Assembly (NCBI GenBank): GCA_943735955.1
Contig: OX030960.1
Location: forward strand, 7,223,361 to 7,287,360
Length of the DNA stretch: 64,000 nt
Source of the DNA: Piscicola geometra
Lineage: Eukaryota > Annelida > Clitellata > Hirudinida > Piscicolidae
Direction of reading: 5' to 3'
Positions 46,201 through 63,777 of the stretch are shown piece by piece; within the stretch, counting starts at the first letter, position 1; the number at the start of each line of letters is the position of its first letter. The translations under genes and the position numbers were made by a program. A model generated the notes under the pieces. That model had not been told where the DNA came from. It made no database searches and was given only the letters and a program-made list of their open reading frames with translations.

Positions 46201-48311
46201 GTCGTTCTTAATATATATTAAACCACTGTAAATTATAAAATATCTAACTTAATCACTTTTTAAAAAATTATCTTTCACCAACCCAACAACACCCCCTCAT
46301 TTCACCCTCCCCACCATACAGACTCAAAGAGCCGGTGAAGACAGGCAGGGGCTTGTTCACCGGGAGGAACTTCTTGTGCGGACCAACTCAGTTCCAGGCG
46401 GAACAGGCGGCCGAAGGGATAGCGCGCCAAAACATCAATTTTGCCCGAGAGTACCACACGATGGGAAGAGGGGTGCTGGATAAAGGAGAAGCGGGGGCTT
46501 ATGGTTCGTGGGTAGAATTGAGGATACAATTAGCGTCGTTGATGGAGGTTGATTGACAGTTTGAATTAAATACTTCGAAATTGAAATTAATTTTTTGGGT
46601 TTTATTCTATGGATCTTAACGCAATAGCACAAGCAACACCACTCACAGACTACCAGTCAGCCACGGTGGACAGAGCCGAAGAGACAATAGCAGTAAGCTC
46701 CACCACCAGAACGCTCGACAGAATCAAGAAGAACAAACCGTCTGTCAACTACCTAGCAGAAGAGGCTGATAATGTGTGTTGTGTTAATATTGGTGGATTT
46801 GTAATACACTTTCAAAAATGTAGAGGTATTTGGATTGATTTTTCAAGTTTTAGGTTTTGATTTATCCTTTTAACGCTTGGGATAGATTCCAAAGAAAAGA
46901 CACACTTTTATTGGAATTATCACTCGCATTAAAAAATATTCTTGAGCCGTCATAACGCCGACCATCTTCAAACCCCCAAAACTACCCCCATGGTCGCAAT
47001 ACAACCTTGAACTTTCACACCAGCTCTCGAAAGGGACTCCCGAAACTCCAGGCGATGTTTTCTATCAGGGTCAACTTGGTGGCAACTACGGAGACCAGGT
47101 GAGAATCGGGATTTCAAACATTTAAGTGAATTTTTCAAACATAAAAAGTCTAAAATACAGTTTTTTAAAACTTCATCAACACCGTTATAGCTTTAAAAAA
47201 ACCACTCCATAAAATGTATAAAAAAACACAGATTAATTATAAAGCCGCCACAACTTTTCATCAAAAGTATACTTGACACAACACTCGAACAACACCACAA
47301 CTTTACACCATAAATCTACTCCACACCTAAAAAAACAACCAAAAAAACTGCAACGACAGCAACCGCACACGATGCGAGTGTCGATGATGAATGTGGATGA
47401 AGGGGACAGGACCGGACAAGCCTATCTCAAGACGCCCTATCCTACTGAGAAGTAGGCTATTTAAAATAGTCGTATTGAAAAAGGGTGTTTTGAATGAGGG
47501 AAACAAGTTCTAGTGTTAAAGGGTGATAGAAGAAAGATTTCAGTGTCTATGGACACGATAATATATCATTGTAGAGATGGTTATTCCATGGGTGCTTTAA
47601 TCATGTTTCACGTTCAAAAGATTGCTTTTAAATATTATAATTTCTTAATCACAATCATCGTCGTCATCATCACCATCATCCCCCTCATCACCATCATACA
47701 ATCATCATCATCATCATCCAGTCAAAGACGTCTGGTCTCAGAAGACATGGAAATCGTGACATCGGTTCACAACCACAACACCAACCAAACTCAGTACGAT
47801 TCTGCAGATGGAAGGAGCAATGACGATAGATACTTAAACGTGAGATGTGTGTTGTTGATGGGTTATGGATCGGTGGGAGAGGGATGCATGAAAATGATTA
47901 AGGGTTGCATTAATGGATGGCATATTGGGTTTGCATGAATGGATGGCATAATGGGTTTGCACGAATGGATGGCTCAATAAGATAATAGATTAATGTAAAT
48001 GATTGAATTCTTTAAAACATTCACACACTCACCCGCACAGCAAAATGGCGTTCAACACATGGATGAGCAGGACTACGACCAGGTGAAGTAGATGGTTAAA
48101 ATGTTATTGTATATTTAAAAATTTTACACTTAAGTATATCTGAAATTACGTTTGGAACTACGCTTGGTTTAAATTTTAATTAATTAAATGCTAATTTAAC
48201 TAAATTTACGTTCGCATACCTGCGCAGATGCTGAAGGACGCCATCTTGGGAGTGACAGACATCGACGAGAATCTCTCAGTCGAGAAGATTGAGATCACCA
48301 AGAATGAGTGA
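43299..48311 (+). CDS. EPB41: Protein 4.1/coracle-type FERM protein
   Basis: Exons 43299-43430, 43566-43667, 43819-43861, 44103-44223, 44483-44656, 45318-45405, 45545-45709, 45867-45952 and 46322-about 46511 join in phase. They give a full FERM domain: VKCKVLMLDGTESLFEVE, APWNFSFEVKFYPRELCHL, LVCSFVTQAILASYAFQSQL, EYKYLENSMVISMYGCHMVD, and the end RKAAKRFWRLAVEHHAFFR. An FA-like region (PTQFQAEQAAEGIARQNINF) follows. Then come about 46,640-46,780, 46947-47098, 47360-47451, 47722-47839, 48041-48082 and 48228-48311. The last ends in DYDQMLKDAILGV...LSVEKIEITKNE, a 4.1 C-terminal domain. The junctions between 46,504 and 46,946 are unresolved. The family links spectrin-actin to membrane proteins, and at septate junctions in invertebrates. 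The symbol is at family level. Confidence 0.9.
44955..45290. repeat. 23 bp minisatellite in a protein 4.1 intron
   Basis: About a dozen copies of ATTGCATTAAAACTTTATTTTAA ending 28 bp before the acceptor at 45,318, the last ones degenerate (CTTTCTTTCAA, CCTTCTTTTAA). It could affect spacing of the branch point, but this is inference. Confidence 0.85.
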
Positions 48312-48685
48312 GTGAAAGAAAGTGGAAAAGAATGAGTAAATGAAAGAGAAAAGAATGAAGAAAGGAAGATGGAGGGGGAAATGGGAAAGGATGGTGATAT
48401 GGAGAAATGGATGATGTTACTGAAGGGTGAAACAGGATAGGAGGGTGGAGAAGGAATGAAAAAGTAATGCAGATGCCTCGAACTTATGCATTTTAAAAGG
48501 GTTTATTATGTCGACTTTTAATGTTTCCATTTGATCATTTTTGAATTAAAAACATATAATATTAGTTAAGAGTTTCATTTTTCGTGCAAAAAAAGTGAAC
48601 ATTTCATGATTTTGTTTCGATAAAAGATCAAAATATCATATTAATAAAAGTTAATACTATATCAGTCCAAACCACTTATCAAGTT
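48312..48685. other. Convergent intergenic spacer, protein 4.1 and SUV4-20
   Basis: A 374 bp interval between the two stop codons. It starts with a GA-rich tract GAGTGAGTGAAAGAAAGTGG (48,304-48,430) and becomes AT-rich. It should hold both 3' untranslated ends. AATAAA-like words occur on both strands but none stands out. Confidence 0.45.
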
Positions 48686-53066
<4,381 letters not shown>

Positions 53067-55815
53067 TGCAAAAGAACTATAGTTTCAGCTAAATCTGTGA
53101 GGATTTTTGCATTTTAATTAGCTTTTTATTATGCTTTTATATTGCTATTTAAAAAAAGAATATTTTAGAAAGTAAAAGCTTTCATGAATATATATTTTTA
53201 CTATTGAATATTTAGGAAAAATCGAAAATATAAAAAAGGTGGGATAAAGCTACTTTTACATTTAATCAAAAATCTTTGTATTGATAAAATATATACTTTT
53301 GAAGCTTAACGTCAAATAACTTATATTATTTAAAATTGCAAAGTTGAAAAATCTCAAAGAATTTACTTCTTTAAAATATATTTGAATCGAGTTAAAAAGA
53401 ATTCCAGTTGTTTACATTGACCATTTTCTTTCTATGCATTAAATTGTAAAATGTAAGTTTAAAAATCATAATTTACCTTTTGAATCTTTTAAAAATAAAA
53501 TAAAATTTCATTAATAAGATTACATTTTTTAAAAAATTTCAGACTAGAATCTTGGCCATAATCATTAAGTTTAAATTGCAAATAATGGATTATATTGTTT
53601 TTATTTATCCCAAAACAATTGTTTTGGACACTGTGTAATCATTAGTAAAGTCTTTAACTCTAAAAAATCCTAATAATAAAATGAAGTTTTGAATTATGCC
53701 ACTATAATTGCTTACTGGTTATTGTGAAGTGGTTACTGGGTTGTTACTCCGAAGAGAGGACTGTTGAAACTTTTTGTGTAAACAAGAACCACAAAAATGA
53801 AAAATGAGAAGAAGAATGTCCACTCGTGTGATAATTATCTCGACTGATAAAATAAATATTTGATTATTCAACTCATCAGCTTCGAATTTGGCCTCTTTTT
53901 TAAAGCACCCTTTAAAAAAACTTGATTTAACTAGATAAATTTCTACTAACAAGGACAAGGATCGATGATTGAATGAACGAAAACTTATTAAAAAGTGGGA
54001 AATAAAACCTATTAGTAATGGGAAAAAAGGTTATTTTAAAATGTCTCTCTGCAACAGACATAACTTTTGAAAGTTTAACTGTAAGAATTTTGTAATAAAA
54101 AAATGATATGGAAAGTTTAAAAGATGAGTTTTTTCATTTCAGTTTGTTGTATCGCTGGTTTCCGTCATTTTCTCCTGCAGTCCTTGCAATGAGAGACGTT
54201 TTAGAGCTGGTATAAAGGTTATTTGAATGAGAAAATTTTAATTAATTTAATTAATAAAAGAAGCGAGTTATTTTCAAAATGAATCCATTCAACAATAATT
54301 CAATTTATTCTATTCAACGAATTATTACAAACATTTGTTCTTATGCCATTTTTTAAAAACCCCATAAAAAAGCACGTTTTACCGATTAAAATACAACTCA
54401 TATTCTTATTTACTTTATTTCTATGGCATTAAATATATTTTATTACTTTTAAACTTTCCTATAATATAACTCTAGTATTTTTTCTTGCCTTTCATCCATT
54501 TAAGAACATCATGCAAGAGAAGCACGGAAAGGGGGGGAAGGAATCACCAGCCACGATTTGAAACACTGTTTTATGAGATATTCAATAAATAAATCTATCT
54601 ATCAAATTTACAAAAAAATAATAATTGATATATTATATAAAGTACTAAACCAACTTATAAGAAACTTGTATATCTTACTAAGATGTAAGTTAATTGAAAT
54701 TCTTTGAAATTGGAAGTTTAAAGACATTTTCAGATGTCTATTAAAAGTTGTCTGAAACTCAATCACTTACCTGTCGAAAAAGATCTCAAGTCCATAGCAA
54801 AAAAATTGTAAGAAGGAAAATGCGTATGGTATTGTCTGTAATATTTTAAATTATGGTAAGGTATATCCCATTGCTACTATTATTACCTCAACTGTGATGG
54901 CATTAAAGAAGTCCCGAAAGAGTCAAGCTAGGAAATAAATTGAAATGGTTTTGTAGGAGTCTAGGAAGGCCAGTATAGCTTATTGGAAAGACTTTGTATA
55001 CTAGCATTCCTAGTCTCACGCAAAACCATCAGTCTTTTTCCACTCAAACACAACGGTGAAATCAGTGATGGAGAAGCAACTTGGCGAAGTAAAGCACCGT
55101 CTAATACTGAATCTCGCTCAGACACCACTAATATACGGATGCTGAGTGACGATGATTATGAAATTGGCAGAAATACTATTGTATTTAAGCCATATAAAAA
55201 TATTTTCACTGTTTTCATCATTTAAATCTCAGTGCACTACTATTAACCTATTATTGTAAATTTTCTTTTAATTATGTTGCTACAATTATTCCTTCTTTAT
55301 TCTCTAAAGAATGAAATTATATACGAAGTTTAAGGTATTAAAACAGTATTTATTGAATTTTTATAGATAAATATTTAATCTAAAATTCGAATATATAGTT
55401 ATTTAACATTTTTATAGGCCTACATTATAACAATAGTGCTTGAGTCAATTATTTTAAAGTAATTGATTTGATAAATAATTGGCTTTGGATAGAAGAAAAA
55501 AAGTGATAATTTTTCATTAACCATTATAACTATATTTTTACAATTTAAGGCGTGAAATAAAATATTAATCAATGATTTTATTAATATAATTAAATTCGAA
55601 TAAATTTTAAGAGTGGAAAAACATTACTAGTTTAAAAAGTTCTTTTAAATATACTATAATTTAAACTATTTGCTAAAAAAGTAAATTGAATTACTATTTT
55701 TTTTGCAATTTTAACGTGGCTTCAAAATAACCCCCAAAAAATTCATAACACAAATTACAAAATTATTATTTGAAATATGTACTTAAAAGCGTATGATAAA
55801 AACGATTTACAATGT
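53067..55815. other. AT-rich intergenic region
   Basis: This region probably includes the SUV4-20 promoter and 5' untranslated exon, but no core element is evident. An 80-codon plus frame at 54,983-55,222 contains RSDTTNIRMLSDDDYEIGRN and looks more protein-like than its surroundings. No homolog, start context or splice partner was recognised, so it is not called as a gene. Confidence 0.45.
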
Positions 55816-55888
55816 GTTCCCGTGGTGTAGTGGTTATCACGTTCGCCTAACACGCGAAAGGTCCCCAGTTCGAGCCTGGGCGGAAACA
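55816..55888 (+). tRNA. tRNA-Val, anticodon AAC
   Basis: A 73-base cloverleaf. It has an A box TGGTGTAGTGGTTATCAC, anticodon loop CCTAACAC with AAC, an extra loop AGGTC, and a B box AGTTCGAGCC within the stem CCCAG/CTGGG. Discriminator A is at 55,888. The sequence matches the highly conserved metazoan tRNA-Val(AAC) closely. In the acceptor stem the fourth pair is C-A (GTTCCCG against CGGAAAC), where a T-A pair is usual. A TTTTT terminator follows at 55,891. There is no intron, and CCA is not encoded. Confidence 0.95.
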
Positions 55889-57489
55889 AATTTTTATGTA
55901 TTTTGTAAAAAAAGTTTTTTATTTTAAAGAAAAATAATATTAAAATGTAGTATTTACTTTTATTATATTTTAATTATTTTCATATATTATTTCCCCCAAA
56001 TACTTCTTCGTGGAATTACTTTCATATAACTTTCTGATTTATCCTTCCAGATAAAATTCGCCCTACCCACGCCGCTCCGCAATCAATACAAACAGGTGTT
56101 GAAGATTACTTGTGAACAATCTCGCAAGTGCTTTTAATTACGAAATATAATATTTTATAGAATGTAAATGTTCATGATACAATTAATATAAGTTATATAA
56201 TTGACATATTGAATATTATATTATGTATCTACTAATCTTTACAAAGCTGATATTACGTAAGATGACGAAAAGTAAATGTAGTGGCAGTTTCAAATTGTAT
56301 TAAGATTCCCTAACGCAAACATTCAAAATATTTTAGATAAATATACGATGTAATGCAAATTCATAACTTTACATTTAACCATAATGTAAGCCCAAAGTTA
56401 TTAAAATAATATATTTCTTTAAAAAAGAATGTTACAATATCATTTACCTCTGAAGTATCAAAAAATTAGTATTAATCAATAAATGAGGTTTGATTTTTTA
56501 TCTATCCCTCTCACCTTCCCGTTGTTCCTAGCGTCATAATCAATAATTCGCTACGTGTCATTCAAGCGACAGCTGTAACCTTTTCTCTGTCATTAAATCG
56601 TATTTTGAGTAATGAAATTAATAATAATATTCACCATAATCATTTCACTTTAATATTCAGTCAACCATAAATGAAATTATTTCTTCCTTCACCTATTTTC
56701 AATCCAAACCTTGTTTTCTAAACTTTTTCTTTTCTTTGTCTTCCTTAGCCATTATTATATATTTACATTTCCAGAAATATCTCTTCATTTATCTATCCAT
56801 TCTTTTATAATCCACTACTTTAGTAAAGATTATAATATCCATTTTATTTTCACTTATTTTAATTATACAATTATAGATAGAATAATTTATTAATATAAAC
56901 TATTATGTAAAAAAATATTTTTATTTCGATAGCTAAAAAAGCATTCGATGCATTTTTATGTTAAAACAAATATATGCATATTCATTTTGAAAAAACACAT
57001 GCCTATTCAAAATATATATCCATATCGCATCCTCTTACATCCTGTAATGTAGCTATATATTGAAGTGAAGGTGTGCGTATATAAATACATTCGCCGGATA
57101 CTGGCCATGAGATTGTGAAAGTGGGCAAGAGACGCTTGGGAAGAGTGAAGAAAAGTTTTTCTATCGAGGATATAAAACTTTTTTTTTACCTAGTTCAGAT
57201 TTTGTTTTTTAAATTAAAAAATCGAACTTTAAGACTGAAAACTAGTAATTTCAACTAACATTAATTTAAAAAATAAAAATAAATAATTGAAAAACGATTG
57301 AACATTAATTAATTGAAAAAAGATTAAGCATTAATTAATTTTCCCAAAAATATAACCTCTAAAACTTATTATAGATACTTTGCGAACAATTAATAATCAA
57401 TAAGTAATTCGTTTAATTAAAAATCGTTTGAAGGAACTTTGTGTAAGTTTTCTTAGCCACCAATAATTAAAAGTTATAAAACAACAAAA
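55889..57489. other. AT-rich intergenic region upstream of the Ig gene
   Basis: No gene recognised. A 60-codon plus frame at 56,711-56,893 is AT-driven (Phe/Ile/Tyr-rich) and not credible. Confidence 0.45.
57078..57085 (+). promoter_or_regulatory. Candidate TATA box of the Ig gene
   Basis: TATATAAA, followed 20-30 bp downstream by more GC-rich sequence (GCCGGATACTGGCC). It lies about 405 bp before the first ATG. In AT-rich DNA this match is weak evidence. Confidence 0.25.
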
Positions 57490-58832
57490 ATGAAACGTCT
57501 CTACGATAGTTCTTTGACCAGTGTCCCATCAATGACGGCCCTAACATTCCTGTTGATTCTTCTGAATCCACCGCCCATCCATTCGCTCTACCCCGCTCAA
57601 ACATTGACGAACCAAAGCGTGCAAGTGAGGTCAACCGCTGCCTTCGAATGTTCTTTCTTTTCAAACACCAGCGTCTACATTCTATGGATGTTTTCTCCGT
57701 CCCTCACCTACCAGCAACAACCCATCTTAAACCTACCAAACTCACCTCACGCTCTTCCTCAAGACCCATATAAAACCCCATTATATCCTCAACTACTCCC
57801 ACAACCGCAAGTTGTTCTTTTCACCGGCGAAAATCGTTTCAAAGCACCCCCAAACATGAGAGTAGAGAATATAATGAATGGTGCCGTGGTGGTGGGAAGT
57901 AGGTTGGTGGTGGAAAAGGTGGGTGTGGAAGACGATGGTAGGTACTCTTGCTCTGTTGGAGGACAAAACGCTGACCAGTCTGCCTCTCTGAATGTTTTAG
58001 GTGGGATGATAATAACCCTTTCCATCTTAGAATTAAATTTTAAGATATAAATTTTAAATAAAAAAAATTGATACTGAAAACTTGAAACGATTAAGAGTTG
58101 ATTTTTATATTATTAATTTTCACCCATCTGCCAGTTCCACCCGGCATCGTGAGAATAGACAAGACGAGCGAGAAATGGCGTGAAGGGAACAGCGTATGGC
58201 TGAACTGTTCAACACAAGGCGGTAACCCGTACCCTAGATTAGAATGGAGGCGAAATGGAGAAGTGATGAAGGAAGGATGGATGACAGAAGAAACAACTGG
58301 AGAGGGCAGTGAAAGACCAAGAAGTGCGGTGCTGAAGGAGGTGATGTTGGCAGATGGAATGAAGTTCGGCAGGGTCTCAAACAACATGTTCTACAGCCTG
58401 AGCCATCGAGACCACTTGAGTAACTTCACGTGTGTAGCCTTAGCCCAGAACTCTCCTTCCAAGACCATCCTCTCTCAAGCCTCCATTACAATTTATGTTC
58501 ATTGTGAGTTAGAAATGTGAAAACTTCTTTCAATTTTTGATGCAGTGTTTTAAATCTTTTTCTCTGAAAAGTATAATTTTTTTTTCTTTATTTTTATGTC
58601 AGTTTGCAAAATAATATATTTCGCTAATACGGCTTTCGCTGCCACTAACATTTTATCTGCACAACTAGAGCACCAACAACAACCCCTACAGTTTCGCCTA
58701 TAATTTCCTTGGGCTCCCTAGCCACTCTAAAGGTTCTAGAACATTCCAACTTCATCATCAACTGCTCCGTCCTTTCTTTCCCCATTGTCTCCTTCCGTGA
58801 TGTCACGTGGTACTATAAAGAATCTCTAATTG
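57490..58832 (+). CDS. Immunoglobulin-superfamily surface protein, 5' exons
   Basis: Exons 57490-58000, 58135-58503 and 58671-58832 join in phase 1, the usual arrangement between Ig domains. The N-terminus has a hydrophobic signal (MTALTFLLILLNPPPIHS). Ig domain 1 shows AAFECSFF, VYILWMF and VEDDGRYSCSVGG. Domain 2 shows VWLNCSTQGG, RLEWRRNGE and NFTCVAL. Domain 3 begins IINCSVLSFP and VTWYYKESLIG, then a donor GTTAGT. N-glycosylation sites (NQS, NTS, NCS, NFT) support an extracellular location. Domain organisation recalls nephrin/irre-type adhesion molecules, but this is not specific. The rest of the gene, including any membrane anchor, was not found in the remaining 5 kb. Confidence 0.85.
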
Positions 58833-61409
58833 GTTAGTGCCTGATTTTGGTTTCAACGCGCTCAATGATGATTTTGGTTTAAAATCTAGAAATGTAAACA
58901 TTTTAAGTTGTTTTAAAAAGTTATTTGAGACAAGAGGTCAAAGAATTCGTATTTAAAAAACAGAACAAGTATTATAAAAACCGATTTTTTTTTATATCTT
59001 TAAAAAACGTAAAACTTAACTCAGAGTGGTAATTGCGCCTAATGTTGAGAGGTTGTGGGGTTAGGAGGGTGATAAACGCTTCAGAATAACAATGATAAGC
59101 TGCTATGAGGCTTCCTGTTTAGTGCAGCCTTTTAGGTGCAAGCATCATGTTTTAATAGCGAAAAAAATAATTTAAAGATGATTTTGGAGGTGTTAGGCAA
59201 CATAATATGTAGGTCAACCAGGAGAGGAATTTGCAATGCTTTGAAGGTGAACTACAATAAATACTATAAACTTTGTCGTTAGCATTTACCGGGTTAATTT
59301 ATACGAATTTTAGAACGTCCATAAACAAACACACAAACTGCGTTAATCTAGCTTTCCGAGGCACATATGCAGTTGTGGAGTTTATGATGCGGGGGCGTGG
59401 ATGGATGCGTGGTGAAAAGCATGCCGGGTAATTATGGAATCAGTCATACCTCTCTCTATAACATTTCTTCATTTACTTCTCGCTGCTGGCCTTTAATGCT
59501 TCAACCCTCGTAAATTGTAATTTGGAAAGATTAACTACTATTTATAAATATACTTATTTTTAAATACATTTCATTTTGAATGCTTGTTGTTTGAAAGAAA
59601 AAACACCACTTTAGAAAATTTATTAGTTTAATTTCCAAGATACATATGCATTTTTTCGATATTCAAAAGCATCTTTCAAATAATATTTTTATTTTGAATT
59701 TAAGAAAATTCAAATTCATCGACGAGAAATGCATCCCTCAAAAAGCAATCTGCCAAAACAGCATTAGGGCGTTATCGAGCTATTTAATCAGAGGCCAGCT
59801 CGCCATCTCTCCACACCACCCTTCATTTGAATTCCGCATCCCACTTCAACCCATGTATCCATCAGTCGTCGCTGCTATATAATCTTAATAAAACGAAGTC
59901 ATGAAAGCATTTAAAAGCTCGTAACGCTCGAGTATTCAAGGAATTATTAAACAAAGGTTGAAGAGAAAATAAAAAGGTTTTCATTTTGTTTTGACATCTT
60001 TTTTACTCTAAAAAACTTTTGTTTTTCAACGGCTCTACATCAATTTCATTGTTCGACGATAACCTTTTCCTGATAAACGTTATAACATTTCATATCGAAA
60101 ACAGCATAAAACTATTTCATCCTTGACTCTTTCAAAGCACTCTTCCCTTTCCTTTTCCTATCTTCATCTTTATCTACTCTGCCAAAATTATAATTTCTTT
60201 TTTTTTCTTACTCGTTTTACATTCATTTACGTACACTCTTTATAATCATATTTCCCACCACTTCACTCTCAAATTCTGCATTTCTTTCTGCTACTTTTCT
60301 TCCACTTATTATTGCTACCTCCGCAACGCCCCATCGCCTTCACACGCCGTTAAACTCAACTTCATATTTAGACAAGCAAGTCATAACCCCTTATTGTTTT
60401 AGTGCCTCTGCGTGATTAATATTTTAATGGATTGATTATTGGAGTTTTTTTAATTATAATTATTATTATGATTGTAGGTAAGTGTAAATTCATTAGACTG
60501 TATCTATGAACCATAGTTCCGAGAAATCGTTAGGATTTCTCAGATGTATCACTACAAAATGTTTACACTCAATCAATCAGGCTTCTCTATCCATACAAAC
60601 AGTTGAACATCTGAAGAAATAACTATTTAACCAACCATCCAACCCTCCATCAAACCATCCATCCAAGAAGTCATTAATCCAAACTACCAAATTGCATCCA
60701 TCCATTCTCTAATTGCACCATGTGTTTCAATAGACTAAGATAAAAGAATACTCTGTATATATTAGCCTTCATGCCTGTGTGCTATTGTGTGTCTTGTGTA
60801 TGTTTTGTTTATTTGTTTACACGAAAATTCATTTGTATACATACTTTGTATATCTGTTTTGTTAGTTTAATTATTTTCATGATTGTTTTTCTTGAGTTAT
60901 TGAAATCTGGAGAGCCAAAGACATTACCTGAGACGATTAATATAACGAACTCTGATGTTTGAGTTCTAAGGGGCTTTGCTTGGAAAAAAATTCATTTTAT
61001 GTTTAAAAAAGGCTCTTAAGAAGAAGAAATTAAATGTCAAAAGAAATAGAAAACAGCACGATACAAATCAGTGCAATTCAATGCATTGTGATGAAGGTTT
61101 ATCCAAAGAAGCGTGACTAAGTCTATAAAAAGTTTTTATAAAAATAAAGCTGCTAGGAATTTATTAGTTTTTACTTTTTTAGCGTAAACAAGTCAGTTAG
61201 AAAATATTGTTTTGTTGGTGAGTCAATCTTGATTAATGATTAACCTTTTTGAATAAATCTATGAATTATTTTTTTAAAATAGATTAGCTTTTTTAAAATC
61301 AAAAACTTTACTTTTCATTAAAAAAAGGTAAAATCAAATGACAGCATGTAAAAAGGTGTTAGAGAGAGTCTGAAAAAACAGAGTTAGTGTCAATTCCAAT
61401 TAAAAGTGA
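58833..61409. other. Probable long intron or intergenic sequence
   Basis: No further Ig exon (no D-x-G-x-Y-x-C motif in a frame with splice sites) was recognised. Frames at 59,646-59,882 and 60,771-60,962 lack recognisable domains. 59,000-59,450 has more even composition but no identified repeat. Confidence 0.4.
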
Positions 61410-61580
61410 CGCTTCACGGAGACTTGCGATGGTAGATGTAAGCCTTCAGAGTGTGTTCTGGAAGTTTCTTCAATCAGCCAGTGGCAAGGCATCACTCACT
61501 GCATTGTGGAAGTCGCACTGACAAACAGTTATTCAGAATGTATTATCCCCCCAGGCCAGCTTCAGTTTCAAGTGGGTTAA
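61410..61580 (+). CDS. Short Cys-containing frame, unknown (possible exon)
   Basis: An open frame of 56 codons between stops encodes TETCDGRCKPSECVLEVSS, then SQWQGITHCIVEVALTNSYS and ECIIPPGQLQFQVG. Composition differs sharply from the AT-rich surroundings, with five Cys in 45 residues. There is no ATG and no convincing acceptor immediately before it. It could be an exon of an extracellular protein or a fossil element. Not recognised. Confidence 0.25.
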   Translation, partial: RFTETCDGRCKPSECVLEVSSISQWQGITHCIVEVALTNSYSECIIPPGQLQFQVG

Positions 61581-62079
61581 AGTTATTAGCGAGGTAATAG
61601 ATTTGCGCGTCTTGTATACTTGCCTTGTTGCGCTTCTTGATTGCATTTTAAAACCTCTCCAGGTTGCACTGCATGCGATCTAGGTTTCTGAATCATAATT
61701 GAATTGCGGGAAAAAGTTAATATTTTTTTCCTAAAAAGTGTAAAAATGAATTTATTCAGTTTTGAGGGTTAATTAATATTTATTTCTTTTATTTATTAAC
61801 ATAAAATTATAGGTTAAATGCTAGATAATCCAATCTTATAAATCTTTCGGCATGTGCGAGTGGTTATTTCGAGATTGATTTATGTTATAATAATATATAA
61901 TAAATTAGTATTAAGTAGAAGCGGCTTTCCTAATCATCGTTTCTTTAATTAAAAGCATGTATTGTATTTTATAGTATTAATCTGAAAAAATACAAGATTT
62001 TAAAAATTATCCATAATGAAGATCTTCTAAAATTAAATAAATATACAAAAATTAATACAAAAACAACACTTCAAAAGAC
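61581..62079. other. AT-rich sequence, nothing recognised
   Basis: No feature supported. The GC-richer composition of the preceding segment fades by about 61,690. Confidence 0.45.
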
Positions 62080-62245
62080 ATTAGGAGTGAAAAAACGTTA
62101 AAAAAACTGTGAAAACGAAAATACAAAGAACGGTACAAACAAAAGTTCAAACAATCAACAAAAGTATAAACACTAGTACAAACAAAAGTTCAAACAATAA
62201 ACAAAAATACAAACAATAGTACATACAACAGTACAAACAGACACA
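62080..62245. repeat. Degenerate ~54 bp tandem repeat
   Basis: AGTACAAACAAAAGTTCAAA followed by CAATMAACAAAARTAYAAAC recurs at about 62,132, 62,174 and, degenerate, nearby. It yields a Leu/Phe/Val-rich minus-strand frame that is not a gene. The unit length was judged by eye and lies between 42 and 54 bp. Confidence 0.5.
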
Positions 62246-63777
62246 CCCCCGACAACAACGACGGATGCAATTCGTACAAGATAAGCGCCAGAACTTAGTT
62301 ACCACAACATCCTTGATCCATATCGGAATAAAATAAAATAATAAACGATAATAAATATAATAAATCATTTAAAAGCTTTAGTGCAAGCGACAATTAAATG
62401 ATAAGGATATAAAAAAATTATTATTTAAATATCTTAAATACAATATTATAGTAAATATGGCGTAAAAATAAAGCGTGGGACATTGCAAGGCCTCAAAGAA
62501 CTTATTGCTTTAATTTTTCAGCCTAAAAAAAGATGCTATTCCTTGTATTATACGAAGTAATAGGATTATCCAATAAATAAATGAGCATATTTCAAAAATC
62601 GATAATTCAGTTAAAGTAACAAATAAATGTAAGCATATAATACCAAACCGAAACCATGGCGATTAATTTTATTAATAAAAAAAATTAGAAATAAATGTAG
62701 AAATAATCCTATTTTCCAACTTTAAAGTGTCGCCGATATTCAATTATCCAATATATTTATCGTACTGACGGACTTCTTATCAACGTTGTAAGTGGCATCA
62801 AAACAGCGCTGATAAGTTCTCCGGCCAGAACTGCCTTTTAAAAGTATCGATAAGAACCGGTTTTGGTTTAATAAAATCGAAATAAATTCGATTTTTCATT
62901 ATAAATAAATGGGTATGTATTCTATAAATATGATTAGTTTAGGGAACATTTAAGAACGTTTTAAATAAATCTATTTCGATTCCATTGGGATCGGTCATTT
63001 TTTATGATCGCTTTGGTATCGACTCATTATGGGCGAGTAATATGGACCAATGCTCCAATGAACCAATTGATGCGTGCTCGCTGATGGAAAACATGTGGTT
63101 GTGGAAGTAGTGGTGGTTGTAGTTTTAGTAGTAGTTGTAGCTTTAGAAGTAGTTGTAGTGGTTTTATGTTTAAGAAGTAGTTGTAGTGGTAGTTGTTGTT
63201 GTAGTTTTATTTTGAGTGCTGGAAGTTGTAACCATGGCTGTTTTATAGTGGTATTAGTGGTAATGTGTGTAGTAGCATTAAAGTGCTAGTACATTTTTAG
63301 TGGCTGTAATGATTGTTTTATATACAATAGTTGTGGCTGTGGTATTTATTAGTGCTTTAATAGACCGACTTGGAGATTTTATAGTGGTTGTTGTGGAAAA
63401 CTTTGAGATGGTAAAAACATTTCTATTTAGTACATAGTTTCACAGTACTACTGTGAAAAAATAACTTTAAAACGTAATTATTTCAGAAACAGTTAGCAGT
63501 TTGACTAGGTAAATCTCTGTATTTTTCCAACACGCCTTGTACTCCTACTACAAACCCCATTCTTCAGACAGAATGATGAATGTTGTAGCAGTAAGGTCTG
63601 GCATTTCCTCTCTTTTAACCTCCATGAAAACGCTTAAACAAGAATAATTTAAATGGGTCAAAATGCCTTGTAAAACTTTATGTCTTGAACTGCACATTAG
63701 CGTGGTAATGGTTCGAATTAATGGGTTTTGATTGCAAAAGTAGTAAAGGAAGGATCGAAAAGAAAAAAATCAATTAC
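62246..63777. other. AT-rich sequence with GTA/GTT-rich tract
   Basis: 63,090-63,300 is a degenerate GTTGTAGTAGT-type tract, low-complexity on both strands. Otherwise nothing is recognised. Confidence 0.45.

Noticed and set aside
54983..55222. 80-residue gene
   Set aside because: No recognisable domain, no splice partner and poor start context; left as an unassigned open frame.
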